This document shows positions 40,233 to 48,864 of a DNA stretch of 64,000 bases, piece after piece. The number at the start of each line of letters is the position of its first letter. The first letter of the stretch is position 1. A model generated the notes under the pieces. That model was given only the letters and a program-made list of their open reading frames with translations, did no database searches and was not told the origin of the DNA. A program made the position numbers and the translations under genes. Source of the stretch: an uncultured Lactobacillus sp. (GTDB lineage Bacteria > Bacillota > Bacilli > Lactobacillales > Lactobacillaceae); NCBI GenBank assembly GCA_937874185.1, contig CALNAK010000014.1:1-64000 (forward strand), in the 5' to 3' direction.

Positions 40233-41017
40233 ATTACGTAATTTATTAACGACGTAAAAATATTTTGTAAACTATTTTTGGCAGTCGTGAACCATCCCAC
40301 ATCGACACCAGATAATTCTTCCTCACCAAAATAGCGATTCTCAATATACATATGATAGGCTAGCTCAATTTGGATAGCCTCCACTCGTTTATTTCCACCA
40401 TAATGAGGCGTGATATAACCTCCGGCAAATGGATGATTATTGGAAACTGTATAGCCTTTTTGCTCGAATTGATCAGTTAGAAATTCCCGAAATCTAGCAT
40501 CTGAAGTTGTATCAAATTTATTACCTAATACCACATCAGCAGTTTGGACATCTTCATGTGGGTATACTGCAAAACTATGCAGATCAAGCAGATAAACTTT
40601 TTCAAATTTCTCCAATTTATGATCTATTAATTCTTGCAGCTTAGCATGATAAGGCTGATAAAATCTTGCAATTCGTTGTTGAATCTCTGCTTTAGTCAAG
40701 TCATTCTGATAGATTGGTTTGTCAAAAGTAGTTCGACTATAAACCACTTCATGGCGATAATCACCATCTAAATTTGTCATATTAATATCTCGATTTGGAT
40801 CAGCCATATATCGGTGAACATTATTTTCTAAAGTAGTAAAACCAGTTTGTGGAACAAAGTCATACAAATCCTGTAAAAACCAGTCAACATTAGTCAACAG
40901 ACTTTCTGGTTTTATTTCGGCCTTAATATCACTAGGAATCATCGTTCCACTATGCGGCAAATCAACAATTATCGGCAATTCATCAATATCTTCATTAAAG
41001 ACTGTAAAGTTATCCAT
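40217..41017 (-). CDS. N-formylglutamate amidohydrolase family protein
   Basis: This 266-residue predicted metal-dependent amidohydrolase matches the N-formylglutamate deformylase family: LPIIVDLPHSGTMIP at residues 14-28, the DPNRDIN segment near 73, and YLLDLHSFAVYP near 143, whose histidines probably bind metal. Classical members finish histidine degradation, but no hut genes lie nearby, so the natural substrate may differ. It starts 12 bp after an upstream zinc-ribbon gene, with GAGGAG before its ATG, and forms a two-gene operon with it. Confidence 0.85.
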   Translation of the reverse strand: MDNFTVFNEDIDELPIIVDLPHSGTMIPSDIKAEIKPESLLTNVDWFLQDLYDFVPQTGFTTLENNVHRYMADPNRDINMTNLDGDYRHEVVYSRTTFDKPIYQNDLTKAEIQQRIARFYQPYHAKLQELIDHKLEKFEKVYLLDLHSFAVYPHEDVQTADVVLGNKFDTTSDARFREFLTDQFEQKGYTVSNNHPFAGGYITPHYGGNKRVEAIQIELAYHMYIENRYFGEEELSGVDVGWFTTAKNSLQNIFTSLINYVIEDEN

Positions 41018-41029
41018 TAATTAGCTCCT

Positions 41030-41470
41030 CTAATCCCAATTACCAAATGATAATTCATTCATCGAATTATTACCACATCTAGGACACTTCCAAAATCCCG
41101 TTCCGTCAACAAATTTTAATTCAGTCGTCCCCGGACCAGCCTTAGAGAAATCAACACGTTTCAAAATACCATCCCTATAAGGACAAGGATATTCCGGCTC
41201 CATATCACCAATTTTGAAATAGAATCTATCAAATAAGTAGAAATCATTTGGGCAAGCATATAACCTCTTACCATAACCATCATCAACTTTTGATCCAGTT
41301 TGAATTAATTTCAAAGCTTCATCAGTAATTTCTTTATTCTGCACCACCTCATTTAAAGATGGTCTATCATCATAAAAAAGTCTTTCCGAAGAATAAAGCA
41401 TCCCGATACCTAAATAGAATTTATTTCCATAACCACAATCACTACAACGCAACTCATGCATTTCACCCAC
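41030..41470 (-). CDS. zinc-ribbon protein of unknown function
   Basis: This 146-residue protein has two CxxC pairs: LRCSDCGYG near residue 10 and WKCPRCGNN near residue 132. Single cysteines in YACPNDF and YPCPYRDG lie between. This suggests one or two structural zinc sites. There is no membrane segment. The GTG start is chosen because AAGGAG lies eight bases before it, while the next ATG is too far. It is cotranscribed with the formylglutamate amidohydrolase-like gene. Function unknown. Confidence 0.7.
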   Translation of the reverse strand: MGEMHELRCSDCGYGNKFYLGIGMLYSSERLFYDDRPSLNEVVQNKEITDEALKLIQTGSKVDDGYGKRLYACPNDFYLFDRFYFKIGDMEPEYPCPYRDGILKRVDFSKAGPGTTELKFVDGTGFWKCPRCGNNSMNELSFGNWD

Positions 41471-41660
41471 AATAATTTCTCCTTTTGTCTCCGGTTTTTA
41501 TGTCTTAATTAATCTTGAATAGTTTTAATAATTCCCATTAATACAACTCTACTTTATATTTATCATGTAAAATATTCTTTCTAAATCCCTTATTAAATAA
41601 TATTAAATTTTAAAAATTTTACTGCTATTTTGAATTAAATATGTATAAACTAGACAAAAC
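41471..41660. other. AT-rich intergenic region, no gene recognised
   Basis: This space upstream of the zinc-ribbon gene contains its ribosome site and presumably its promoter, but no open frame I can support. Confidence 0.4.
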
Positions 41661-41822
41661 CAGCCTGGAGCAAAAATTGAAATTAGCTAAGTAGTGAAAT
41701 TTTTCTTAGCTGACGAAGTCAGGTTAGAAAAAGGCCGAACTTCAAGACCCTTGGCGAAGCCAATGGTTCGAAGTCGTGCCCACTACGTTCCAGCTAATTT
41801 CAATTTTTGTGGAAGGCGGCAA
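41661..41822 (-). repeat. structured element family 2, full copy in a divergent intergenic region
   Basis: An outer stem (AAAAATTGAAATTAGCT with AGCTAATTTCAATTTTT) encloses two hairpins: TTTTTCTTAGCTGAC with GTCAGGTTAGAAAAA, and a second closed by TTGGC/GCCAA. The copy at 61428 has the same plan. Unlike other copies it does not follow a stop codon. Confidence 0.8.
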
Positions 41823-41926
41823 CATACCACTAACCAAAATTCTTAAAACAACAGATATTTCCTTATACACGTCAAAAATGTTATTCTATTATACAATTAT
41901 TATAGTTAATAATTGAGGAGGATATT

Positions 41927-42625
41927 ATGCAATCTATCGACAAAGTAAAATCTGCCGGATTAGCTAGATTCACTTCCCTAGTCTATCTCTATACTGGATT
42001 AGGAATTGCATTCTGGATGATCTGTGCTCAAGCAATTGCTAGAAATACAGCTCTTTCCATGGCGTTATTCCAAGGTATGGCTGATCACCGTATCATTTCA
42101 ATGATTCTTATGATTGGTGTGCCAATCGCTTTTATCAGTTTATGTGGACGTTTCGCAACTAGATCATACTTCTTAACTTTCGTAAGTTACCTAGGATTCT
42201 TGTTCGCACTATCCTTCATGGGTGTGCCACTATTCTATATTTACTCAGCTAAAAGTATTGTCCAAGCATTAACTATTACTTCAGTAACATTTATCGTATC
42301 AGCTGCATATGGTTATATCACTAAAAAAGATTTAACAAAGTGGTCCAGAACTTTGATGGTTGCTTTAATTTCAATCATCATCGTTTCAGTTATCAATATG
42401 CTAGTATTCAAGAGTGCTCCAATCATGATGTTGATCAGCGCCGCTACAATCGTAGTATTCTTGTTCTACATTGCCTTTGATTCACAAAATATCAAACGCA
42501 TTTACGCAAATAGTCAAGACACTTCAACATTAGGTGCGATTGCTCTACTTGCTTCAGTTAACCTAGTTCTTGATTTCATTAACTTATTAATGAGTATTTT
42601 AAGAATCTTCGGTAACAATAACTAG
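41927..42625 (+). CDS. Bax inhibitor-1/YccA family membrane protein
   Basis: This 232-residue protein has seven hydrophobic helices. The C-terminal part carries the family's acidic signature, IAFDSQNIKRIYANS near residue 185 and LVLDFINLLMSILRIFG at the end. Bacterial members resemble the pH-gated calcium-leak channel BsYetJ; a role in membrane homeostasis is probable but untested here. GAGGAGG precedes the ATG. Monocistronic, with a bidirectional terminator after it. Confidence 0.9.
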   Translation: MQSIDKVKSAGLARFTSLVYLYTGLGIAFWMICAQAIARNTALSMALFQGMADHRIISMILMIGVPIAFISLCGRFATRSYFLTFVSYLGFLFALSFMGVPLFYIYSAKSIVQALTITSVTFIVSAAYGYITKKDLTKWSRTLMVALISIIIVSVINMLVFKSAPIMMLISAATIVVFLFYIAFDSQNIKRIYANSQDTSTLGAIALLASVNLVLDFINLLMSILRIFGNNN

Positions 42626-42640
42626 TCAAAATCGTAACAA

Positions 42641-42696
42641 AATAATAGCAGTATCAACTAGAGATCATTCTCTAAACGTTGATACTGCTATTTTTA
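42641..42696. terminator. bidirectional terminator, repeated hairpin type
   Basis: AATAGCAGTATCAAC pairs with GTTGATACTGCTATT. The same stem sequence is used again in the terminator at 48788. Confidence 0.87.
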
Positions 42697-42746
42697 TCAT
42701 TATTTTATTTCGTATCTAATGAATTAAAAAATAGAACAATTATATC

Positions 42747-43379
42747 TTATTTATTATCGAATAATACCTGAGAGGTCATCTTCGAAATCACAACCATTTT
42801 AGATGATGTAAATTGGTCAGTATGATTCTCTTTTAATATAGATTTAATAGCATATGCTGCCGTTGTAGCAAGACCATTTTTAGAGGATACCAATTTCTTT
42901 TTACTCTTTACTTGTTCTAATCCATCTAGAGCATCGACAGCTTGTTCATGTAAATAAGGTGATTCATCAACTAACCCTTCTCTAGTAGTTTCCCTTCTAG
43001 CGACAAGGTACAGACTTTTATAAGTTAAAATTGCTTCATTTCTAATGGCACTATCTATATATTCAGTTTCCATACCATTTGCAACTGCCTTTTCAGATTG
43101 AATTATATCTTTGATTCGATTATTTTGATCCATAGTAATATATATTCCACTAGACAATCTAGTTGGCCCATAGAAAAATAGAATTAAAGAAATCGATACC
43201 AATGTAAGGCCACTTATAAGTATATTTTTCCGCTCATTTTTAGATAAATCAATTCTAGAAAATTTACGTATTTTGAACATATTTATAAGTAACTCTTTAT
43301 GATTTTTCACTGAATAGATACCAAAAATAACAGCACCAGCTAATAGAACAATTTCCATTATAAGTATTAGTTGTAACAT
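42747..43379 (-). CDS. membrane protein of unknown function
   Basis: This 210-residue protein has two hydrophobic helices (about residues 3-22 and 53-70) separated by a basic loop (KIRKFSRIDLSKNERKN). A soluble domain of about 135 residues follows and probably lies outside. That domain contains short helices with Ala (LATTAAYAIKSILKE) but no motif I recognise. AAGGAG precedes the ATG. It is upstream of nothing obvious and lies near the lectin/WxL surface genes. Confidence 0.6.
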   Translation of the reverse strand: MLQLILIMEIVLLAGAVIFGIYSVKNHKELLINMFKIRKFSRIDLSKNERKNILISGLTLVSISLILFFYGPTRLSSGIYITMDQNNRIKDIIQSEKAVANGMETEYIDSAIRNEAILTYKSLYLVARRETTREGLVDESPYLHEQAVDALDGLEQVKSKKKLVSSKNGLATTAAYAIKSILKENHTDQFTSSKMVVISKMTSQVLFDNK

Positions 43380-43571
43380 TTTTTCTCCTTAATATTTCTA
43401 TATTACAAATATTTTATATCTCAATATCATACCGTATGAATTCTGATGTTAAGCCATTTCAAAAGAACTTCATATATTTTTATATGATATAAAAATATAT
43501 GAAATTATTTTTTAATCTTCTTAACTTATCATGACGTAATATTAAAATATGCCCCCAAAAATTATAAATAC

Positions 43572-43604
43572 AAAAAAGAGTTGCCCAATATTATAAACAA
43601 CTCT
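43572..43604 (-). terminator. terminator of the first lectin/WxL gene
   Basis: On the minus strand AGAGTTG pairs with CAACTCT around an AT-rich loop and is followed by a T run. Confidence 0.75.
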
Positions 43605-43650
43605 CGATAATTTTAATACTAATTAATTATTTAAAAAATGGAACAAAAAT

Positions 43651-46008
43651 TTAAATCGTATCTGACAAATTCCAGTCCATCGTTCCGGAGTAATTACCAA
43701 TTTCATTCATACCATTAGTCCGTAACATAATTCCTTCTGAATCATTCCAAGATTTACCAACATTCGTCACTTGGTGAGCATCATTTAGTTTATATCCTTG
43801 AGCAATTGACACATCTTCATTATTGGATAAATTCTCTTCCACACCCGTTGGTTCCTTGAAGATAACATCACCCTTAAACGGAACGTCGCCACTGTGCAAA
43901 CCTGCAGTTGTCGCTGATAAATACCAAGGAGATTTAGTTCCTACTTTACGATTATCATTAACAACAATTTTCCATAATCCCCTACGTGAAATCAATGAAG
44001 ATGGAGTTGCCTGATTGATCGAACCAAAGGAATAATTACCAACATCCAATGATAAACCACCCGATTTGGTGATTGTCACGGTTGAAGTAGTCGAACGATT
44101 ACCATTTTTATCCATAACATAAACCGTAAGTTTATTGCTATCCTGTGTTAATTTAGCAGATGGAATTTTGAAATCCAATTTCCCACTTGTAGCATTATCC
44201 AAGTTAGTACTATCGCCCATTGCAAACGTATCGAGTGCTGTTCCATTCAATGTTGCATAAACATTAACATCTGAATTTGTGACTGCCGTTTTATCTGCAT
44301 AGGAAACTTCACCAGTGATATCGGCATCTTTTCCAGTATCGACTGAGACATTATTTTCCTTCAAAGTTAATCCAATTGGTTTACTCTTTTGGATAGTAAA
44401 ACTAGGTGTCTGTGTATCTTCAATTATTGACTGACTTGAAAAGTTAGCGTGGGCGTCATCGACATTTGTATTAGAAGTAACGTCGTTGGCTTTTCCATAA
44501 ATTTTAATTATTGCCTTTGTTGGAGCGTTTTTAGATAAGTCTTTAGCAATCAAATGTGTCAAAACTTGCTTATTTTTATTGGTTTTTGGATCAACTACCT
44601 GTTTAATTTCACTAGCGTACAAAGGTTCAGCTTTAGGGTCACTGTTATCGTCTGGGTAAGTGACGTAACCGACAATTTGATTAGGGTCACCATTAGTAAC
44701 TGTTACATCATCGGGAAGGTCGATTTTAGCTGTATCACCCGACCAACTATACTTACCTGAATCATATACTAAATTGTAATTTAGTGACAGGTCATCACCT
44801 GAATTTACCACTCTCTTATCATCAGCAGTATCTGAGTTAAAAGTTTTATCTTGAGTTATATCGGTAATATCAGATGTGGCATCACCTTCAATATCTGAAG
44901 GAATAGATTCGAAGGCAACTATGTTAGGTTCAAAATTAAGTCCATTACTTGAAGTAAATCCCCAGCATAATCTATTATTATTAGCCTTTAACGCATCATG
45001 TCCTCCAAATGTGTCCGCGGTAATATGAGTTTGCTTCACATCTATCATATTGTCATTGATAGATCCATCAAGATTCTTATCGTTAAATTTGTATTCCAAC
45101 ATAAATTTCTCAGGATGCCAAATAACTGTTAAGTGATGCCATTGACCATCAGTTAATGTTGTATTTTCTACGTCATTATGTAGCATTGAAAAATAATAAC
45201 TTGCTGGTTTAGGAGGAAGATACCAAGGAGTTTCTGGTTGATATTTACGTAAAGTATAAGTACCAGTGGCTCCTGGATAACCAAGAGCTAAATGTTGTCC
45301 TGTGATTTTAGAATCGTTTTCATCAAAGCCATCACCGGATGAATTTGATTTATTCACATTAGTATCAAACTCCAAGGCTAAACTATTTTGAATCGCTGAA
45401 CTCGCAAGGGTTGACGGATCTGAATTGCTTTTCGCATCAGTATCAATTCCCCAAACTCCCATGTTCTCTCCACCATAAATCACGCCATTTTTATTGGCAA
45501 AAGCCGCATATTTATCATTAGAATTCTGTAAAACGAAGGCCATCCCCTCACCAACTCCATACGCCGAGGCAAGGCCTGTATGTTGAGGAACTCCAAAATA
45601 TAGCCAAACTGATAAAGTTTGCTTAGCAGTAATATCTACATAATTACCACCACTAACATTTGACCAAATTGCACCTGCTTCGTTCTTAAAAGTACTCATC
45701 TTGATGGCCTTCATATTTTTAGCATTTGTCGATGAAAGCGGATTTCCATCGGCATCTTCCAAAGCCGCAAGATTTCTATTACTATTTCCATCTTTAATTG
45801 TATATCCAGAAAAGTCACCTTTAACAAACTGATCTGGATTCAATCCTAAATTAGCTGGTGCCTTTTTTAGACCCGCATGTGATTCATCCTGTGCTATATT
45901 TTGCGCCGTTTCCTCTATCGCAAAAATATTCGTATAATCATGAAAAAAACTAACCATCCCCACAATGGCCGCAAGAATATATATATAACTTATCTTTCTG
46001 TTAATCAA
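43651..46008 (-). CDS. WxL surface protein with L-type lectin-like domain
   Basis: This 785-residue secreted protein has a signal peptide at about residues 1-30. An L-type lectin-like beta-sandwich (about 55-370) includes GGNYVDITAKQTLSVWLYFG and AYGVGEGMAFVLQN. Bacterial Ig-like segments follow (about 380-640). The C-terminal WxL domain has SPWYLSATTAGL as first motif and MDWNLSDTI at the very end. WxL domains bind peptidoglycan, so it should decorate the cell surface and may bind glycans. The TTG start is used because GAGGGG lies eight bases upstream and no ATG is near. A close paralogue lies at 48865. Confidence 0.88.
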   Translation of the reverse strand: MINRKISYIYILAAIVGMVSFFHDYTNIFAIEETAQNIAQDESHAGLKKAPANLGLNPDQFVKGDFSGYTIKDGNSNRNLAALEDADGNPLSSTNAKNMKAIKMSTFKNEAGAIWSNVSGGNYVDITAKQTLSVWLYFGVPQHTGLASAYGVGEGMAFVLQNSNDKYAAFANKNGVIYGGENMGVWGIDTDAKSNSDPSTLASSAIQNSLALEFDTNVNKSNSSGDGFDENDSKITGQHLALGYPGATGTYTLRKYQPETPWYLPPKPASYYFSMLHNDVENTTLTDGQWHHLTVIWHPEKFMLEYKFNDKNLDGSINDNMIDVKQTHITADTFGGHDALKANNNRLCWGFTSSNGLNFEPNIVAFESIPSDIEGDATSDITDITQDKTFNSDTADDKRVVNSGDDLSLNYNLVYDSGKYSWSGDTAKIDLPDDVTVTNGDPNQIVGYVTYPDDNSDPKAEPLYASEIKQVVDPKTNKNKQVLTHLIAKDLSKNAPTKAIIKIYGKANDVTSNTNVDDAHANFSSQSIIEDTQTPSFTIQKSKPIGLTLKENNVSVDTGKDADITGEVSYADKTAVTNSDVNVYATLNGTALDTFAMGDSTNLDNATSGKLDFKIPSAKLTQDSNKLTVYVMDKNGNRSTTSTVTITKSGGLSLDVGNYSFGSINQATPSSLISRRGLWKIVVNDNRKVGTKSPWYLSATTAGLHSGDVPFKGDVIFKEPTGVEENLSNNEDVSIAQGYKLNDAHQVTNVGKSWNDSEGIMLRTNGMNEIGNYSGTMDWNLSDTI

Positions 46009-46083
46009 TTTTAGTGCCCCTCTTATAGATAAACATCTAACTTTTATTATATTCTAAAATAATATTTATATTGCCTATAAATA

Positions 46084-46127
46084 AAAAAATCTCGCAGATT
46101 TGGGATTATTTCCCAACTACAAGATTT
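46084..46127 (-). terminator. terminator of the metal ABC transporter operon
   Basis: On the minus strand AATCT, then TTGGGA, pairs with TCCCAA, then AGATT, followed by seven T. The stem has small bulges. Confidence 0.72.
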
Positions 46128-47068
46128 TATTTAGTTAAACCATCATAAATTTGATCAATATTCCACTTCATCATTGAATAATACGTATCACCGACCTGGC
46201 CCTCTTGAGCCAATGAATCAGTAAACACTTTAGAATAAATTTCTAAGCCAGTTTCCTTGGTGACTTTATCCATTGATTTAGGTGAAACAGATGATTCCAC
46301 GAAAAGATGTTTAACTTTAGTTTTATTGATTTTTGCGAGTACAGCCTTCATTTGTTCCGGAGTACCTTGGGCCTCAGTATTTATCTCCCAAATATAAGCC
46401 GGTTTCACATGATAAGCTTCTGAGAAATACTTGAAAGCACCTTCTGAAGTAACTAATAATCGTTGATTCTCAGGAATATCCAAAAATTTTGATTGTGCAT
46501 TTCGATGTAATTTATTCAATTTAGCTATATACTCATCCGCATTAGCCTGATAAAAATCAGCGTTCTTTTTATCTTTTTGTTTCATTACTTTGGTAATTTC
46601 TTCCACATACTTGATTCCATTTGCCAAATCTAACCAGGCGTGCGGATCATCTTCATTCACATTGGTTGTTAAATGTTTAGCTTCCACATTCTCACTAGCC
46701 GAAAACACTTCTCGTCCAAATTTCTTATGTGAAGTTTCAACTAACTTAGTAAACCAACCGTTCCCACCAGTTTCCAAATTCAAACCATTATGGAAAATAA
46801 TATCTGCATCAGACGCTTCAGAAACGTCGGTTGGTTGTGGTTCGTACTCGTGAGGATCAGTCCCACGTTTGACAATACTATAAAGTTGAATGCGGTCTTT
46901 ACCAACATTTCGGACCATATCTTCCAAAATAGAATTAGTTGTTACTACATGTAACTTGCCATCTATTTCGGCTTCTACTGGCGTTGTACTCTGGCGTGTA
47001 TTGAGAAAAAAGTAAACGCCACTTACCATTGCGATAACCGCAATCAAAGTTGTTATTATTTTTTTCAT
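46127..47068 (-). CDS. metal (Mn/Zn) ABC transporter substrate-binding protein
   Basis: This 313-residue cluster A-I binding protein has ligands His in TDPHEYEP (about residue 73), His in DPHAWLDL (about 143), Glu in TSEGAFKYF (about 208) and Asp in FTDSLAQEG (about 284). The H-H-E-D set and the EGAF motif fit the PsaA/MntC manganese type. The N-terminal helix (ITTLIAVIAMVSGVYFF) is followed by no Cys, so it is not a classical lipoprotein. Its ATG overlaps the permease stop (ATGA). It is the last gene of the operon. Confidence 0.9.
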   Translation of the reverse strand: MKKIITTLIAVIAMVSGVYFFLNTRQSTTPVEAEIDGKLHVVTTNSILEDMVRNVGKDRIQLYSIVKRGTDPHEYEPQPTDVSEASDADIIFHNGLNLETGGNGWFTKLVETSHKKFGREVFSASENVEAKHLTTNVNEDDPHAWLDLANGIKYVEEITKVMKQKDKKNADFYQANADEYIAKLNKLHRNAQSKFLDIPENQRLLVTSEGAFKYFSEAYHVKPAYIWEINTEAQGTPEQMKAVLAKINKTKVKHLFVESSVSPKSMDKVTKETGLEIYSKVFTDSLAQEGQVGDTYYSMMKWNIDQIYDGLTK

Positions 47069-47916
47069 CGAGCCACACTCCTTTTCAATTTAAAGAAGTT
47101 TTGTTTAGGTGAGAAAACAAATGATAAGGCGAATAACATTGCTGCAACAATAACGATTGCTGGACCAGAAGCCCAATTAAAGGTGTAACTGAAATATAGA
47201 CCCGTGATTGCTGAAACTACACCAACACTAGCTGACAGAACTAGCATAGTAACTAGCTTATCAGTCCACAGGAACGCTGTTGCGGCAGGCGTTATCAACA
47301 TCGCTACCACTAAAATAATTCCCACAGTCTGAAGGGCTGAAACGGTTACGAGTGTCAAAACTAGCATCAAGGCATAATGAATAACTTGAACCTTGAGTCC
47401 GTAAGTTTTGGCGTAAGTTTCATCAAATGATGTTACCAATAATTCTTTATAGAAAATAACCACAAATAGGATAACGATTCCCAGTACTACAGCGGTTGTC
47501 ATGATATCTGAATCGCTAACTGCCAAGATATTTCCAAATAAAATATGGTGCAAATTAGTCGAACTCTCTGCCATTGAAATCAAAATGAATCCCAGGGCAT
47601 AAAAGGCACTAAAGACGACACCGATTGAGGTATCAGTTTTGATTTTACTTCGAGAAGCTACGAACCCAATTAATAAGGCCGCCAGAACTCCGAATACTGA
47701 AGCACCTATCAGGATATTGAATCCAAACATATACGCCACAGCCACACCGGGCAGAACCGCATGGGATATGGCATCACCCATCAGTGACATTCCTCGTAAA
47801 ATAATGAAACTGCCAATAATACCTGACATAATTCCGACCATAATAGCGGTCAATAAAGCACTTTGTAGGAAATCATACTTTCCTAACGCGTTAAAGAAAT
47901 CAATTAATGATGCCAT
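47065..47916 (-). CDS. metal ABC transporter permease
   Basis: This protein of about 283 residues has eight or nine helices and belongs to the ZnuB/MntB family. MVGIMSGIIGSFIILRGMSLMGDAISHAVLPGVAVAY near the N-terminus is the ABC-3 family core. It forms the membrane channel for Mn or Zn. The ATG overlaps the ATPase stop codon as TGATG, so the genes are coupled. Confidence 0.93.
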   Translation of the reverse strand: MASLIDFFNALGKYDFLQSALLTAIMVGIMSGIIGSFIILRGMSLMGDAISHAVLPGVAVAYMFGFNILIGASVFGVLAALLIGFVASRSKIKTDTSIGVVFSAFYALGFILISMAESSTNLHHILFGNILAVSDSDIMTTAVVLGIVILFVVIFYKELLVTSFDETYAKTYGLKVQVIHYALMLVLTLVTVSALQTVGIILVVAMLITPAATAFLWTDKLVTMLVLSASVGVVSAITGLYFSYTFNWASGPAIVIVAAMLFALSFVFSPKQNFFKLKRSVAR

Positions 47917-48656
47917 CACTGCGCACCTTCCTTTTCCTGGAACAATACCGAAGAAAGATCTGCACTAAAGGCACTTTCAATATTCTTAGGGTTATAAACC
48001 TCATTAGCTGGACCATAGTCAACAATTCCGTGATTCAAAATAACTAAATCATCAAAATACTTTGTTACCTTGTTCAAATCATGATGGATAACAATAATAG
48101 TTTTATTCTCATCACGCCACTGTTTCAAAATTCTCATAATGGCCGTTTCACTTTGTAGATCAATTCCCACAAATGGTTCGTCCAAAATAATAATTTCGGC
48201 TTGTTGAACAATTGCCCGAGCTACGAAAACCCTTTGTAACTGTCCCCCAGATAAATTCCCGATTTGTCTTTTTGAGAACTCACTCAAGGAAACTTGTTCC
48301 AAAGCACTACGACTAGCAGCTTTTTCAGCTTTACCTGGACTCTTGAACAGTCCTAATTTTCCATAAGTCCCCGTGAGAACTAAATCAAAGACGTCAATTG
48401 GAAAAGTTAAATCTAAATCCTTTCGTTGCTCGACATAAGCAACTTGTTTCTGAACTGCTTTCATCGGTTGACCATTGTAATCGACCTGGCCTTCTCTAGC
48501 CTTGATCAAATTCAAGATTGCCTTAATTAGTGTAGATTTACCTGCACCGTTCGGTCCGATAATCCCAGTTATTTTCCCTGCGTTAAATTTAACGGCTACA
48601 TCAGAAAAAACTGGTGTGTCATCGTAAGCGACAGTGAGGCCTTTAACATTTAGCAT
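47916..48656 (-). CDS. metal ABC transporter ATP-binding protein
   Basis: This protein of about 246 residues carries Walker A GPNGAGKST near residue 37, signature LSGGQLQR near 140 and Walker B IIILDEPFVGID near 160. It drives metal uptake by the permease encoded next. I use the ATG giving MLNVKGL, with CGGAGG before it; the open frame extends 12 codons further upstream without a site. It is the first gene of ATPase-permease-binding protein, and a DtxR-like box lies about 80 bp upstream. Confidence 0.93.
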   Translation of the reverse strand: MLNVKGLTVAYDDTPVFSDVAVKFNAGKITGIIGPNGAGKSTLIKAILNLIKAREGQVDYNGQPMKAVQKQVAYVEQRKDLDLTFPIDVFDLVLTGTYGKLGLFKSPGKAEKAASRSALEQVSLSEFSKRQIGNLSGGQLQRVFVARAIVQQAEIIILDEPFVGIDLQSETAIMRILKQWRDENKTIIVIHHDLNKVTKYFDDLVILNHGIVDYGPANEVYNPKNIESAFSADLSSVLFQEKEGAQ

Positions 48657-48733
48657 AAAGTACCTCCGTTTTGTAGACAGATTGTCTGCCATTACCCACA
48701 GGTTATCATATACTGCATGGTGTTACAACAGAA

Positions 48734-48748
48734 AAGTTAGGCTAACTT
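48734..48748. promoter_or_regulatory. DtxR/MntR-family operator candidate
   Basis: AAGTTAGGCTAACTT is a perfect palindrome with a one-base centre. Its core GTTAGGCTAAC matches the DtxR/IdeR/MntR core GTTAGSCTAAC exactly. It lies about 80 bp before the manganese-type ABC operon. Confidence 0.65.
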
Positions 48749-48787
48749 AATTTGAGGATTAGTTTTAATTTAAAAATATAATAAAAT

Positions 48788-48840
48788 AAATAGCAGTATC
48801 AACCAGAATATTTATTTTTGGCTGATACTGCTATTATTTT
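48788..48840 (-). terminator. terminator of the second lectin/WxL gene, repeated hairpin type
   Basis: AATAGCAGTATCAACC pairs with GGCTGATACTGCTATT (one wobble) and is followed on the minus strand by T-rich sequence. The stem sequence is nearly that of the terminator at 42641. Confidence 0.85.
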
Positions 48841-48864
48841 TTGAAATTATTATCGACGATGCAA

